A DNA stretch of 64,000 nucleotides from Myoxocephalus aenaeus (GCA_038501785.1 JBAMJR010000047.1:5295501-5359500), one strand, 5' to 3'; counted from the first letter of the stretch, positions 1 through 12,508 are shown. Numbers and translations: made by a program. The notes: generated by a model not told the origin, from the sequence alone.

Positions 1-197
1 TGCTCTCGAGAGTCTTTTGTCATGGAGCCTCCGTCGTCTGTGGAGGATGAAGAATAAGAACAGCCCTCACGTGGGACTTTAAGTGCTGCAATTTGGGCAG
101 ATCACGAGGCCCGCCAGGACGCTAGTTTTCTCCACCGTGATTTTCGTACTTGACAGCATCGCCCCACGCACGTTTCAGTACAAACAATGGAAAGTAC

Positions 198-199
<2 letters not shown>

Positions 200-251
<52 letters not shown>
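200..251. repeat. (TA)26 microsatellite
   Basis: Uninterrupted TA dinucleotide run of about 52 bp. It is one of several pure dinucleotide tracts in the window and is likely polymorphic in length. The tyrosine-isoleucine open frame that crosses it is an artefact of the repeat. Confidence 0.97.
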
Positions 252-252
<1 letters not shown>

Positions 253-1586
253 TTTGTGTGAGTCAGATGTGACCTTTTAGAGGTAACACTAGTTTTTTCT
301 TCTTCCGCGTTTATTTTGGTGAAGCCTCTGGGGACGAGCGCTTTTAATTCTCTATTTCAGACTGCAAGTGAAAGAAAGAGTATCAGTCGAAAGAATCAAA
401 GCTTTTTCCTGTAGATAATTGCAGACGCCCAGCAGCGATGATAAAATCCCCCTGTCCTTCACTCGAGAATATTTCTATAAAGGTCAAAATAGCAATAAAC
501 AACCCCCCCTCCCAAAAAAAAAAAGAGTGTGAAGCTTCTCTCCATTAGAAAGTCCATTTTACCTTCACACATGCACTCAGACGCTTTAAGCAAGTACAAC
601 AAATCTCTTTATCCCTGCCGCCGTCTTTACAAACATAATCTCCAATTCAAAGAGGAAATCTGTCATAATACCGGCCAAGGTTATTTAAATGAAGCGCATT
701 GGCGGAGAATGTTCCCACTGTTCCAGGGCACTAAAAGCATCACAGTATGCCTCAGTAGATGCTGCAGGGTTGGGGTTACACACGTATTAGATCAGTGTTG
801 CACTAGATGTTTGGCATCATCCATGTTTCATTACCATTGGCTCATTAATCAGCTGACTAGAGATGTTCAATCCTGTTCCTACAGCATGGACATTGTGACA
901 GTAATTTATTACGGGGCTGTTATATAACCATGCATTGTCTTTTAGCTAGGATCCATTATATCCTGTACACTTACTTGTCAACGTATCTGGGACACAAACC
1001 GCTTTTGATTATTTCTCTGGCATCCGTGATGACAGAGAAGAGCTCTGTATCCTTCTCTATTATTTCATCCGACATGGCGTGATTCTAAAGAATTCTTTCG
1101 TTATTCTCTTCTGTGCTTTTATGCACACCGTGTCCTCTCAACCTCTTGTTCAGCGTCCTGTTCAATGGGTTGTACTTCAGGAGGATAGCAAAGCGCCACT
1201 CACTGCAGTGTTTCCTCTGAACAGTACCGAGCACCGACGCCTCGCTGTGACATGCTCGGCAGGGCAGCTCGGGACAGCATGTGTCAGAGTGCACACACAG
1301 GGCTCGTGTCCTGACTTGACACCAACCCTGCTAGTTTGACCGTTCACTTCTGTAATGGGAGGCGAAACCCCGCCATCGCCAACACCAACACGACACACCC
1401 GCCCTCCCTCTCTCTCTCTCCCTCACTGCCTTCTCCCTGAGGCGATGGAGAGACTAGTGGTTGTGCAGTTCCTGCTTTATTGTCCCCCCTCACCCCCGAG
1501 CTCCTCAGTCAGCGAGGCAGGGATCTGGGCCGTAATGAGCAGTCGGTGGGATCGCGTTAACGCTGATACTAATGGGTTCCTACGGT
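252..1586. other. Non-coding stretch, no gene seen
   Basis: No convincing exon or known repeat is visible. It contains a C7 run followed by an A-rich run near 502-526 and a pyrimidine-rich CTCTCT tract near 1401-1426. The open frames here (for example 529-927) show no family motif, and several overlap on both strands, as expected by chance. Confidence 0.6.
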
Positions 1587-1890
1587 TCAGGAGAAGGGCA
1601 CTCCACTGGAAGGGCATCCAAGATGGAATTCCATCACATTTTCAAAATTTTAAGGGTATTTCATCATGTTTTCTCCAGTGGAAAGTCATCCTAGATCGCA
1701 TTCCAAAGTGGATTTCATCACGTTTTCTCCAGTGAAAATGCATCCTAAAGGAGAATGCCCGTTCTCCATTGGATGAGCATCCCAGAGAGTTTTTTTAATC
1801 ACGTTTTTCCACTTAAAGTGGGATTTTTATCCAATTGTCTCCAGTTGAAGGGCATTCTGGAAGGCACTTTGTCACTTTTGCTGCCCTGAT
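1587..1890. repeat. Degenerate tandem repeat, ~54-bp period
   Basis: The words CATCA(C/T)GTTTTCTCCAGTG and AAGGGCATCC/GTCATCCTAGAT recur several times. Two clear copies start at 1662 and 1716 (54 bp apart), and more diverged copies lie at both sides. The copies are too diverged to fix a copy number by eye. It is an old minisatellite or an internally repetitive mobile-element fragment. Confidence 0.7.
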
Positions 1891-2705
1891 TGTTTACACA
1901 TCAGGGCACCAAAGGTGGTGTTCGCCACTGTGAGAGACAGTGTTCATCCCAGTAGAGCATGTTATTTTCATTTATTTTGTCAGCTTACTTAGCACATGTA
2001 TTAGTGTCCTTGCGTCATACATTTAGTAATTGTATTTTTCACAAACTCACCTTTTCCCATAACTAAATAGCAGAGCTAATAGTTAAACTATTTCTAGTTT
2101 GCCTTATTAACACTCATCCTCAACGAGAAGCGTTACCGCAGCACATGCCGCTCTACCTGCCGCGTTGGCGAGCCACACGTACCCAATTAAAATGGGTTTC
2201 CAGACAGCCATCGCCATGTTCCATGTGCAAAAAATAATTTCCCTGTAAAAAAAGAATGTGCTTTTAGTCAACTTGTAGTTTCAAATAAAAGTTGTGTACT
2301 CTGTTTTAAAGACTGAATATTGAATATATCTTTGTCTTAAGTCTCCCAAGAGGGCTGCTGCAGCTTTCTCTCACCCCGACTGCCACTGTGTGCTTTTCTT
2401 TTTTCTCTCCCTTTCCTTTTTTAAGACTGACAGCGAGCATATCCTGAGAGTAATTCAGTCCATAATATTGTCGCTGCCGGGTCGATCGCAGCCAGAAAAG
2501 ACAGTTAAATCACAAGTCTTATTACTGTCCTCGAGGCTGAGCAGCAGAGAGTTCAGAGGGAACTCTTCACTGATGAGTCTGCGTCACCCGTGTGCAGCAA
2601 TTTGCAGCCCGCACGCCATATTTACTCCCACTAACGGGAGTTTTCGCTGAAACGCGTAGCCGACGAGCACAGGACTAAATGAGGTAGATGGAACAGGGAA
2701 GTGGG
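1891..2705. other. Non-coding stretch, no gene seen
   Basis: No recognisable exon or repeat. An AATAAA word lies near 2284 without an upstream open frame worth calling. A T-rich tract sits around 2395-2422. Confidence 0.55.
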
Positions 2706-2720
2706 GTGTGTGTGGTGTGT

Positions 2721-2751
<31 letters not shown>

Positions 2752-2757
2752 GGGGGG
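2706..2757. repeat. (GT)n followed by a G23 run
   Basis: An imperfect GT tract (2706-2734) passes directly into 23 consecutive G (2735-2757). A second run of 14 G lies at 2930-2943, less than 200 bp away on the same strand. Long G runs can form G-quadruplexes and are prone to assembly and length error. Confidence 0.95.
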
Positions 2758-3181
2758 CTGCTGCTATGACACCCATTCGGGTCGCTGATAAAATTATTCA
2801 GCACGAATTGTTGATGTGTTGGATAATTGCATGTTACCATGACTACGTTCCCGGTGAATGCGGCCTAGCTCTCGAGAGCGGAGACAGGAGACGCCGGTGG
2901 TGAGATTAAAACAGCTGAGAGCGTTGGGAGGGGGGGGGGGGGGTCATTTTCACCGCGGGTTTGATGACACTGTATCGTGGGGGCGGGGGCGCAGAAGTGC
3001 TATTGTGAGTCTGCGCCTAATTTCCGTATTCCACACTGCGATGTGCACCATGTGATTGGTGTAATTGTTATTTATTTTGAAAGATGTGAAGGGGGACTCC
3101 TAGTGTAGGTACAGCATGATGTAGTGACTACAAGCAGATGTCAGTGTTGAGCTTATGTCAATGTATGCACACAGCATGAGG
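2758..3181. other. Unique stretch with a G14 run
   Basis: No gene seen. A G14 run at 2930-2943 lies in a locally GC-rich patch (2860-3030). The short open frames here depend on the homopolymer. Confidence 0.55.
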
Positions 3182-3372
3182 CAGTGGCGGCTGGTGGCAA
3201 AACATTTTGGTCTAATCTAATCTAATCCTAATCATCTAAACATCTAATCCCAGTATGATTCAATGCAAAAAAAGGTATCACGCATTACTATTTTGCAGTT
3301 AAATATTTAACATTTATTCCAACACTTTGACATAATAAGGACATCTTATTAATACAATTCAGTATATTATAA
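3182..3372. repeat. Transposon-terminus-like sequence and (TAATC) repeats
   Basis: Begins CAGTGGCGGCTGGTGG, which resembles the terminal inverted repeat start of fish DNA transposons as I recall them. It is followed by imperfect TCTAA/TAATC repeats at about 3213-3250. No matching second terminus is clearly visible, although GTCCGCCACGGC near 4617 is weakly similar in reverse. Family assignment is not possible by eye. Confidence 0.3.
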
Positions 3373-3715
3373 GTAGGGATGGGCCTATACCGGTGCTAAA
3401 ACGGTTCCTGAACCGTACTTTTTTTATTGACAATATATTAACTATTTAAAGTATACTTTAAATATAAATCAATAAATACAAAACACTTGACTTCAAACTA
3501 CAGCTTCAAACTTTTTAACTTCAAACTATAAACAATATATATATATATAAGAACAGACACAAGCATCAGGTGGCCTGAGTGGGACCGTGTGCAACAGAAC
3601 TCCACACTACAAACTGCTGCTTTACTGGACTACACTTCATCATATCATCATATCATCATTAATATCAACTGGGAGAGCTTTGTTCCAACAAGCCGAGACT
3701 GTCGGCCAAAGCTCG

Positions 3716-3839
3716 TAAGAAGGTAGCGCAGTACCCGTACGTTAAAAACAATATGATTTTGCATATTTTTTGTATCTACTAAAAGCGATCCCCAGCAGTG
3801 CTCGCTGCAGCCCCGCCCCCTTGAGCCCGTCTCTGTATA

Positions 3840-3904
<65 letters not shown>

Positions 3905-4000
3905 TGTGCTCTGATCCGCGCTATTTTTAATAAAGTATCGATACTAAAAATATGCAAAATCATATTGTTTTTAACGTACGGGTACTGCGCTACCTTCTTA
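3716..4000. repeat. 61-bp near-perfect inverted repeat around a (GA)n tract
   Basis: Arm 1 (3716-3776) and the reverse complement of arm 2 (3940-4000) match at about 60 of 61 positions. Both contain GGTAGCGCAGTACCCGTACG and GATTTTGCATA. The 163-bp loop includes a (GA)30 microsatellite at 3843-3902. Such a structure would extrude as a long hairpin or give fold-back RNA if transcribed. Confidence 0.92.
3843..3902. repeat. (GA)30 microsatellite
   Basis: Uninterrupted GA dinucleotide run within the loop of the inverted repeat at 3716-4000. The Leu-Ser repeat frame on the minus strand is an artefact of this tract. Confidence 0.96.
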
Positions 4001-4020
4001 GTACTGTGCAACATTACACA

Positions 4021-4922
4021 GTAGTGTAAAAGAAGTATTTAAATCAGCTCAGGCACAGGAAATCTGCATTGCTTTTCGGTCCGGTTGATCTGGGACCAGG
4101 TGTTTTACCTGTAGTTTCTCAGCCAAAGGTCTTCTCTCTCTCTGTGGCTCCTGCTCGCTGCTGTCATGTTGTTATCATGGTGGCGCGCGCCTCGTCTGCC
4201 CGAGGAGACAGAGACACGTGAACGCGCAGCCTTGGGCTCGATGAGAATAGCCCTCCCGGAAGTCTTTTTTAGGGCGCTGATTGGATGAATTGTGTGTCAT
4301 TCATTTATTTCTTTAATCAGTGATTGGCTAAACTGCGTATTAGACCCGTCTTCCTTGGGCAGAATCGCTTGAGCCCCACGACGTGGACGCGCATTAGAGA
4401 CTACTGGAGCAGTGAGCACGTGCATGAGCATCACAGACATGCAGCTCACAGCTGCTTGAGCAGAGAGGACAAGCAGGAAAAGCATATATTTGGCGCAGAT
4501 ATCCTATTTTAAAAATATTACTGGGTATATTCCATAGCTCAAAATCTTGTTGGTTACAAAAGCTAGAGCGAACAAAAGCAGTCGGCCTTAACCTCGGTGA
4601 CCAACGCAGCAAATGTGTCCGCCACGGCTTCAGAATAAAAGCCTCCGTGATTTACCAAATTAAAGTTTTACAAAATGTGGATCCAGTGCATAAATGTGGG
4701 GGAATGCAGGCCCAGTACAGCCGCAGCAGAGCATTTAGTTCCCAAAGACCAGTCGCATTAAGTGTGCAGTGTAAACGACGTAAAGAGAAGCACAAATGAA
4801 ACTGATCGTGACACTTTGGACTGAATGTGTATCACACTTGACATTTGGTGGCAAGTATGAAGGTATGAAACAAAACAAAACGTTTTGAGAGCAAATTTCT
4901 CGTTTGCAAGTAAAAAATATAT
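4021..4922. other. CpG-rich patch and unique sequence, possibly repeat-derived
   Basis: 4155-4240 is CpG-rich (GGTGGCGCGCGCC), and 4098-4112 is a short inverted repeat CAGGT-gtttt-ACCTG. This may be the remaining interior of a larger element that starts upstream. No coding evidence. Confidence 0.35.
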
Positions 4923-5272
4923 AAACTGAGAATACATTATTTGTTAGTTTTGCTTATGAAACTAGAATTTTTGGCTGCAAATCAAAAATATTTGCTCTCA
5001 AAAAAATGAATCTTCGCTCTCAAAGTGAAAAGCTAAAGTTTAGTCTGGACGTAGTGGGCCAGGAGTTTCTGTTCGACTTGGCTCACACTAAGGGGAGGTT
5101 ACGGTGAGGACGACATGGAAGTAAGTTGACTTATTGATTAATGATCATATTGCTCTGTTTTGTCAAAATTATTTTAAATTTAACAGCATTTCACTTCGAG
5201 GGCAAAGGTTTTTGATTTGCAGCCAAATTCTAGTTTCATAAGCAAAACTAACACATCATTTATTCTCAGTTT
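4923..5272. repeat. Fold-back (inverted-repeat) element, ~350 bp
   Basis: The left arm at about 4923-4999 and the reverse complement of the right arm at about 5198-5271 share AAACTGAGAATA, GTTAGTTTTGCTTATGAAAC and GGCTGCAAATCAAAAA with few differences. The loop (5000-5197) contains direct and inverted copies of the word TTTGCTCTCAAA. This is the architecture of a MITE or fold-back element. No open frame; family unknown. Confidence 0.8.
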
Positions 5273-6278
5273 TTTAGTTTTTTTTGTATAATAAAGACAC
5301 AAATATACCTTAATAGCAAGCACCTTGTAACTTTTGCAACTCTGCTGTCAATTTAAAAAGTCTGTAACCGTGTTACTATTGAATACATTTTAGGATTTCA
5401 TTATGTTTTATTCATCGTGGTGTTTAAGACTTTGTAAACCATCTGCCTCTAAAGATTCATTATCCAGATATGATTCACAATCATTGCATTGCGGGCTAAT
5501 AGTGTCAACACCCACTCTCAAAAGCAAAGTACAAAGCAAGCATGCTGAAAATGCAGATTTTCTTTTTTTGCATTTCTTTTTCTTTTCTACATTAATGTTG
5601 GCTGCAAGCTCCACAGCGTAATGACGACCTTTCACCTTGACTGCAAAGCAGCCTCGACGTGGACAGAATACAGGTGCACACAACTCTTCCCTCACGTCAA
5701 GTAATAGTCAACACAGGGTTTATTTGTTTATCCTCAGAAACTACACAATACAAATGTATTTTTATGGCTGACCCTATATCCGAGTTAGATACAAAAACCT
5801 TCTCTGTGTCTTTGTATCGTACTCCGCATGCCAAATGGCTAATGGCGAGACTTTTGGAACAGTTTCCAGTGACATTACAGTCCTGGATTTATTTCAGTAA
5901 GACATCAGACTCAAAACAGCAGTAATGTTTTTAAAAAGGACAGAATGGAACGTGGTGTATTAAATAGAGAAAATAATAATAATGCAACGCGCAAAGAGAT
6001 GGGTCTCCGAAATAGCTTGTTAGTTCCAAATGCATCAACAGGCCCTCCTCTCGACTGAGGTGGTTAAATTAAGGGACAGGGCCCATGTTCCTCAGTGGGA
6101 GCCTTAACGGGAATTCTCTCATGCGTGGAACTGAGCAGCCTGATGGGTTTTCAGCCTCAAACTGTCAAGGCATTGGAGAGGGGAGGGTGGGGGCGACATG
6201 TTTCTTTGCAATGCAGATGGAACGGAGAGGAAGATGTACTTATGCTCGGCAAAACAGACCCACTGTCGGAAGGGAAGG

Positions 6279-6280
<2 letters not shown>
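5273..6280. other. Non-coding stretch, no gene seen
   Basis: AT-rich sequence with no motif-bearing open frame. ORFs at 5408-5695 and 5659-5925 overlap on opposite strands and show no recognisable domain. Confidence 0.55.

Positions 6281-6349
<69 letters not shown>
6281..6349. repeat. (GT)34 microsatellite
   Basis: Uninterrupted GT run ending in GCGTGTGAGTGT. The Cys-Val and Thr-His repeat frames on the two strands are artefacts. Confidence 0.97.
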
Positions 6350-6354
<5 letters not shown>

Positions 6355-9059
6355 GAGTGTTATTGGACGTTTCCGGGCGAGTTGAGGGGAAATTGAAAAC
6401 AGATAAAATAGCAATGTTTATTTTTTTACTGCAGAAGTATGTGAAGCAGATAATCAGCCATTTTTAATTTGTACGTTTTAGTTTTTCTAAACTATAGGCT
6501 ACAGTAACAATGATCATATGCGATTTACCCCACATGATAAGCACGCTGCTTGCATGGAACAAGATCCATCATAAATGCCAACAAAAGTTAAACACCCAGC
6601 TTTTTTTTTTTTTACAATTTTATAATGCTCCATGAATCTAATATTGAGGGGGGGAGAAAAACCCCATAAAATCTGATTGTGTTTCTCTTATGAGTTCCAT
6701 TGGCGGTGAATTTATCCAACAGCTGCGACCCGTTGAATGAAACCTGCAAGGACTCATTTGTGTTGAATATCAATTCAATGCTCAAATGCATTTCTGAAAG
6801 TAGGGGCAATTAACAGACTAATTATCAGGACCGTGGAGAACATTCTAATCGGGGGAAAGAGCTTAAGTGAAATAGTGTTGTCAACATTGGCTGTGAGAGA
6901 GAAAAGTCTTTGACTGTCGCAACCAGGACTTGACCTCTGTCGAAAACTTGGTGAAGTGATTCGGGTAGTTTTGATACGGTTGAATATTTTGGTCAGATTC
7001 ACTTTCCACATCTAAGAAAAGACAAGAATGCATGCAGGTATGATGGTGCAATGGTCAGTGCCTTATTATACTTGCTAATTAGCACTGACACACGGTCCAG
7101 GTGGCACTAGCTGATGGAGACGGTAAATGTCCAGTCGAATCTACTGTGGATGCAATATCTGTTGCGATAAAGGAAAGGTGGTGGACCCACACATATTAAT
7201 AGCATCACGAGTGTCAAACTGAACTGAATGGTTACGTTTTAAGGGAAACATATTTTCGCTAGGACTTCGGTCAGAGTTTTTGTGGTCACAAATGATTGTA
7301 AATTAAAACAAAATAGAAAAGCAACAAAAGCTACCTGGTATTGTTAAGGCAACAAACCTATTTGGCTCGGTTAAGTAAAACACCATATCACATTTAAGTT
7401 ACCAACAGAAATGTATATAAGTGAACGCTGACTTTTGGTTTGAGACACAAACAGCAGCCTCCTGGGTGAAAGTCCTGTGTTTGTTTGACCCTCCGATCAC
7501 CTCCTCTTTACATGGACTTCGGCGGACTATGATTATAAACACATTAGTGACACGTGAAAAAAAAGAAAAAAAAACATAATCCGATTGGTCTTGTAATTCA
7601 CAAAGCATTCTTGGATTTTGGGAGCGGGTCTTTTAGGAGACCTGGAGACAACAGAACAAAAGAGACGTGTTTGGTAACAGTTCTGTTACTTTAACAACAC
7701 GTAGATCTCTGCACTGATTACCATGTAGATCCCTGGACCAAATGCACCAGCATCTGTCATCTCTCATTGGCTCTGTGGAGTTCGTTTGATCTCCTGCCAA
7801 ATGATACTCGGGCAAGGTGAAAAGTTTAGTTTAGAATGCATCTATTGGGGCTTTAATGAAAACACTGACCATTTCTGGCACAGCACCAGGAATAGATAAG
7901 ATGCAAATCTACTGGACCTGAAGGGTGCAAGGAATTGTTCGCTTCCCAGAAGGTTCATTTACAGTCTGAGGCTATAGAATATATAGATGCTTTATGTAAA
8001 AAACTAAGAATTACATATTTAAACCCCATAACGGTATGCATTTATTCTTCTCGTCTGCGGAATAGCTGTATTGGCATAGCCACTTGAGGAGAAATGTACC
8101 AGGCTCTTGGCAGTAACCCATTGCATTCAGCTCAAAATTTAGTTAAGCCTGATGGACTTGTCTGTACTTTGTCCGTAATTTACCTTTTCTCATTTCCATT
8201 GCAGCCACAAGCCCTGGAGGTATAGTTAAACATGAGCATGGGATTTTATGCAGTGTACTCTCTGTTCATTTCGCTTTGCAAACATGAGAAGCCAGCTATC
8301 AGATGTCAACATCCATCTCTTCATTATAGCATTATGAGCACCGTGAGAGTCGCTCCCTACAGTTTGCCTTGGGATAACATTCATTTCAAGCGCTGCGTTG
8401 AATGTGTGTCGCTGAACCGGAACACATTATATCACGCATTTTGGCATTCATCACATTTTTTGTTTTTTTAATTGAAGATATTAAAGTTCACATTGATTTA
8501 ATGAACAAATTAGGGGAATTAACCTGTCAAACTACTCCAAACAAAGTTGGTGTGGCAACAAAACCTTCTGCTGTAAACTATTTGACAGTCTGAAACATTT
8601 TACGACCGGATGACAATACCCAAAGGATCTTCTCCAACATTCCATACTCTTCTTTCTCATCTTGCAATTCTATATTACACTGCAAACAAATATTATATGC
8701 ACACAAAACACACGTTTGTTCACAATGAATATGATCTGGCTCGCTCACAAAGGCAGGTTTTGAAAGTAATTATTCAGCATACTTGTGTATTTGTGGTTTG
8801 TTGTGAGAGAAAAGCATCATCTATTTTGTCAAAATATGTGAACACAAGCTCTCGCCTCACACCCCCTTCCTTCATTTTATATTTTAAGTCTTGTCAAAAC
8901 ACAGTGAAGTTAGATCTCTGTGGCCATTTTTACCTCCAAATGGTTCTATATTGAGCATCTCGCCTTTCATGACACATCAATATCCAAGCACTAACAAGCT
9001 GGAGCTGTATTTGTTATTAGTTTTTCTCATCTGGCAGATTCAGGCTTCATCTCCCTAAA
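6350..9059. other. AT-rich unique sequence, no gene seen
   Basis: No exon or known repeat recognised. It contains homeodomain-type words such as CAATTAACAGACTAATTA near 6808-6825 and CTAATTAG near 7075, and an octamer ATGCAAAT at 7901-7908. Such words are frequent in AT-rich DNA, so they are only weak hints of enhancer content. Confidence 0.5.
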
Positions 9060-9390
9060 ATGTATACAGATAATTAAGCACTGGGGAGACAATTAAGCGG
9101 ACAGGTACGTGTGTCTTTGAGTTAATTGACTGATTTAAAGAGGGTAAGTGTACAGAATGATGTGATCTGCTTGGTTACTCATTCTCGGGAGCTGGATGTC
9201 CACACGGGGAACATCACTTATCTTACAGGCACATAACATTGACCTGTAGTCCGCAGAAGTAAACAAAAGTTATAAATGTCCGGTAATCAGACAGCAAACG
9301 GCATAATTATGCCACTTTGCTGAAGCGTAGATATTAACAATGCAAATTTTCTAGTATGAGTTAAAGTGTATCTATTTACCATGCAAATGT
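9060..9390. promoter_or_regulatory. Possible enhancer-like block: homeodomain and octamer words
   Basis: Within 330 bp there are TAATTAAG, CAATTAAG and TTAATTGA at 9071-9129, then two octamers ATGCAAAT in the same orientation at 9340-9347 and 9381-9388. POU factors bind ATGCAAAT and many homeodomain factors bind TAATTA (established). That this is a conserved regulatory element is inference; no alignment was available. Confidence 0.25.
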
Positions 9391-12300
9391 ATACGATGAA
9401 TTATATAAAAAAAAGGGTGTGTTACATTACTGCGCAATTAATCAAACTATGCCTAATTAAATATATGTTTGAGGCTTCGGCTTACATCGCATTACCCCCA
9501 AATTTATCAGCATTTTGTGGGTTTTGCGCTTGTTATGGTTTTCAATGCACACTCACATTGCACTAACTTGTATTAATGTGTTGCTAATCATCCAACTCAG
9601 GAAGTGTTCTGCAAAATGTTTGCTTTCCTCAAGCTGACTGCAAAGAGGGTCATAGCACGGAGCAAACACCGCTCTGCAGGTCGGCAGTGCATCATCATTT
9701 ACTGCATGTCACTGATTATTCTGTAATGTCGACATGACAGAGTCCTGATTGTTTTTCTTTCTGTATATTGAATCACATGTGGCATTTCTGTGATAAAGGA
9801 CCTTCCCACTGTGGGATCGATAAAGTAATGCAGCTACTACTAATACATTATAGATGCTTGTCTTCTCTTATGTTACTGCTGCACGCCAGCAATTGCTGGA
9901 AATGGAGTATCGTCCAGTCGAGAGTTATGTGTGACAGGATTTCTTTCCCCCAAAAAAAGCTCTGGCGGTGGCTTCAACAAGAAGTACAAATACACAAGAA
10001 GCAAAGCTGCCACACAGGCGCTACTTAGCATTTATCAACATTTCATAGGGGTCGAATAGTATATTAATCCTGGTGGAGATATTGAATGTTCTTGTCTAAA
10101 GCAGAGACATGTCATTTTTACGATAAGGTCCAAGGTTGAATAGCAATTGCATTCATATTCAATCGCAGTTCCTCATTTTCTCCTAATACTCAGTCATATT
10201 GATTGTACATTTTTAATAAGCCCAGATAAGATCAGCATAAGCAAACACAGTTTTCAGCAATGAAAATACAATTACGGGTCCATCATGGAGCCTTATTCTC
10301 GGTGTTTGTTTCTATCTACAAATCCCAGAGTCATTAAAAGACTGCAGGGAGAAGGGAAAGATGTACTTTGTTTGACTAAAGTCGCTATCAGGCCTGCATA
10401 TGAATGAGGCCTCTTTCTATCGGGATCAGCATGCCACTTGGACGCCCCCATTGCGGTCTCATCAGCATTCAAATAAAGTGAGTCATACACTTCCTGGTGT
10501 AGAAAACTGTCTGTAACACGTAATGTCATTAAGGAGCCCAGATCTGAGTGGATGTGCAGTCAAATACTGGAATTTTGAGGTTTCAAAATCTCCCTTTCTG
10601 CCTTTCTCTCTTTTATAGTTAGCCAAGCCATATATAAGTCATAATGATAATAATAATGTACACCTTTCTTTTTGTTCTGGCCACTGCTTTTAATTACAGT
10701 TTCTGCACACATCCCAGCTTGGGCATTGATTTAAGTGGCAGAAATATGGCTGACACCGCGGTGCTGGCTACACCGCTGTGAAACCCTCCCTTTTTGTTCC
10801 ATTTGTGAGTAAAAGTAGCAGACACATGCTTGTGTAGTAATGGATTATATGGCTGCTTATTAACACACTAGTGCAATAACACATCTGGCTTCCCAGGAGG
10901 GTGAGTACCATTCAATCAAGTGTGTATCCTGCAGCTTCCAATTGTCGACAGAACTGTTTTCACAGACTTCTCTGGAGTTTATTTAACTTGGAAGAATTCT
11001 TTATGAGCTTTGAAGACTTCATGACTTTAGTTAGCCGGTATCCAATTTAATATATTCTGTAAGATGAAGAGAGTCTTGGATCTTCGCTGCGCTATTAAAC
11101 CCTCTTATTGACATGTATTTTCTCTTCTTCGCCAACATCCCAAGGATAATATGGCTTGTGCCCATTTTAATAATTGCCGCATATACTCTGCAATGCCTCA
11201 CAGGGTCTTTTCAGAGCTTAGGTGACATTGTTTTCCATAAAGAGCTTGAATTTTTTCAAAAGGAAATACCATTTAATTTAACACTCCTCAGATGTTATTC
11301 CCATGGCCAAGGACAGCCTTACAATTATTTGTGAACATAAAAAAACTCTCTTCTTCACCAAGAAACAAAAGAATTTAAGGCTATAGCCCACAGTATTGTT
11401 ATAACAACAGAACATGTGAAGCAATTGCCGGTGACTGAGTGGTAGGAACAAAAAGCCCAATACCATCAGCTACAAATTAAACCCACTTACCTTGAAAATC
11501 ATCCTGAATACTGTCATTTTCCCATTTAACTTACACCTCTAAATTGAATGGTTTACACAATTTTAATCATTGTGGAATGGTTTTGGTTGTAATGATACAG
11601 GGCTGGAGATCCCTAACTGGCTAGATCTAGATATCCTTTGGAGTGGGTGGCAAAAATATAATTATTAACCAGGGAGTTATGATTATGGTGGAAATGAAAT
11701 GTGTCCCAATTATATAGGTACATTTCTCTGTTAAAAGATAAATCTTTCTCAGATGGCAATCTGGATGGAGGATACAGATGAGACTGAGCTCTTGGTTCCC
11801 TTGCTATGATTATAGCCTTTCTACTTGATGCTCCTTCCTCTTCACTAGTAAAAAAGAAGAAATATATTTCCAGCTGCCCATGAGATAGCATTATAAACAC
11901 AATCCCTTTCACTTGGCAAATAAAAACAGCTCCTCCCTAAAGCCAAAACCTAGAAGTAGAAAAGTGCCCTTGATGCGTTAGCGTATAGTTATTGTCACTC
12001 TATTGAACTCAATATTTCCTTTTGGAAAATTATTGAAAGTTGTTTTCAAGCCGCCCTTTCCTAGGTTATCTATAAATGCACCACATCTTTTGGAAAGCTT
12101 CAGTCTGGGCAGTAGGCCCACTACAAAACAGACGACACTTGTGAATGGTGGCCAAATATATATATTTCTGTTTACATGCTGCTATATCTGACTGATTTTA
12201 ATAAAAGCTGCAGATGAAATTCCACCTGACAGACTAAATACGTTTAGTCCATTAATAGTAAGGTTTTTAATTTTGACTTATTGTCACTTCTAAGGGAGGA

Positions 12301-12466
12301 ATTTGGTTGGGTTAAAAAAACCTAAGCTCTTATTTTGGAATTCCTCAGGGCTCTATTCTCGGGCCATCGTCATTTCTTTTGGTATAGTGTTCATAGAAAA
12401 CATAATGTTAACTTATGTTTATTTGAAGGAAGTCTGAGTCCTATAATCTCTGCAATCCATTGAATG

Positions 12467-12468
<2 letters not shown>
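9391..12468. other. AT-rich unique sequence, no gene seen
   Basis: No recognisable coding exon, repeat family or RNA gene. The open frames (for example 9768-10028 and 11613-11912) have no family motifs. Confidence 0.5.

Positions 12469-12508
<40 letters not shown>
12469..12508. repeat. (AT)20 microsatellite
   Basis: Uninterrupted AT run. The Tyr-Ile repeat frames on both strands that cross it are artefacts. Confidence 0.96.

Larger units (their letters stand above)
3373..4020 (+). mobile_element. hAT-like non-autonomous element (partial)
   Basis: Starts GTAGGGATGGGCCTATACCGG, the style of terminus common in vertebrate hAT elements, followed by ACGGTTCCTGAACCGT, a short inverted repeat. The interior is AT-rich, lacks a transposase frame and holds the large inverted repeat at 3716-4000. 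The right boundary is not clear and could lie anywhere from 4000 to about 4640. Family assignment is an inference from the terminus only. Confidence 0.4.

Noticed and set aside
1355..1735. 126-aa plus-strand frame
   Set aside because: Overlaps a pyrimidine tract and the degenerate minisatellite, with no family motif or splice context.
2682..2700. let-7-like TGAGGTAGATGG
   Set aside because: The match stops after TGAGGTAG and no complementary arm follows to form a precursor hairpin.
3213..3250. Telomere-like repeats (TAATC)n
   Set aside because: The unit is not TTAGGG and the array is short and imperfect.
3742..4014. 90-aa minus-strand frame with Leu-Ser repeats
   Set aside because: Driven by the (GA)30 microsatellite and the inverted-repeat arms.
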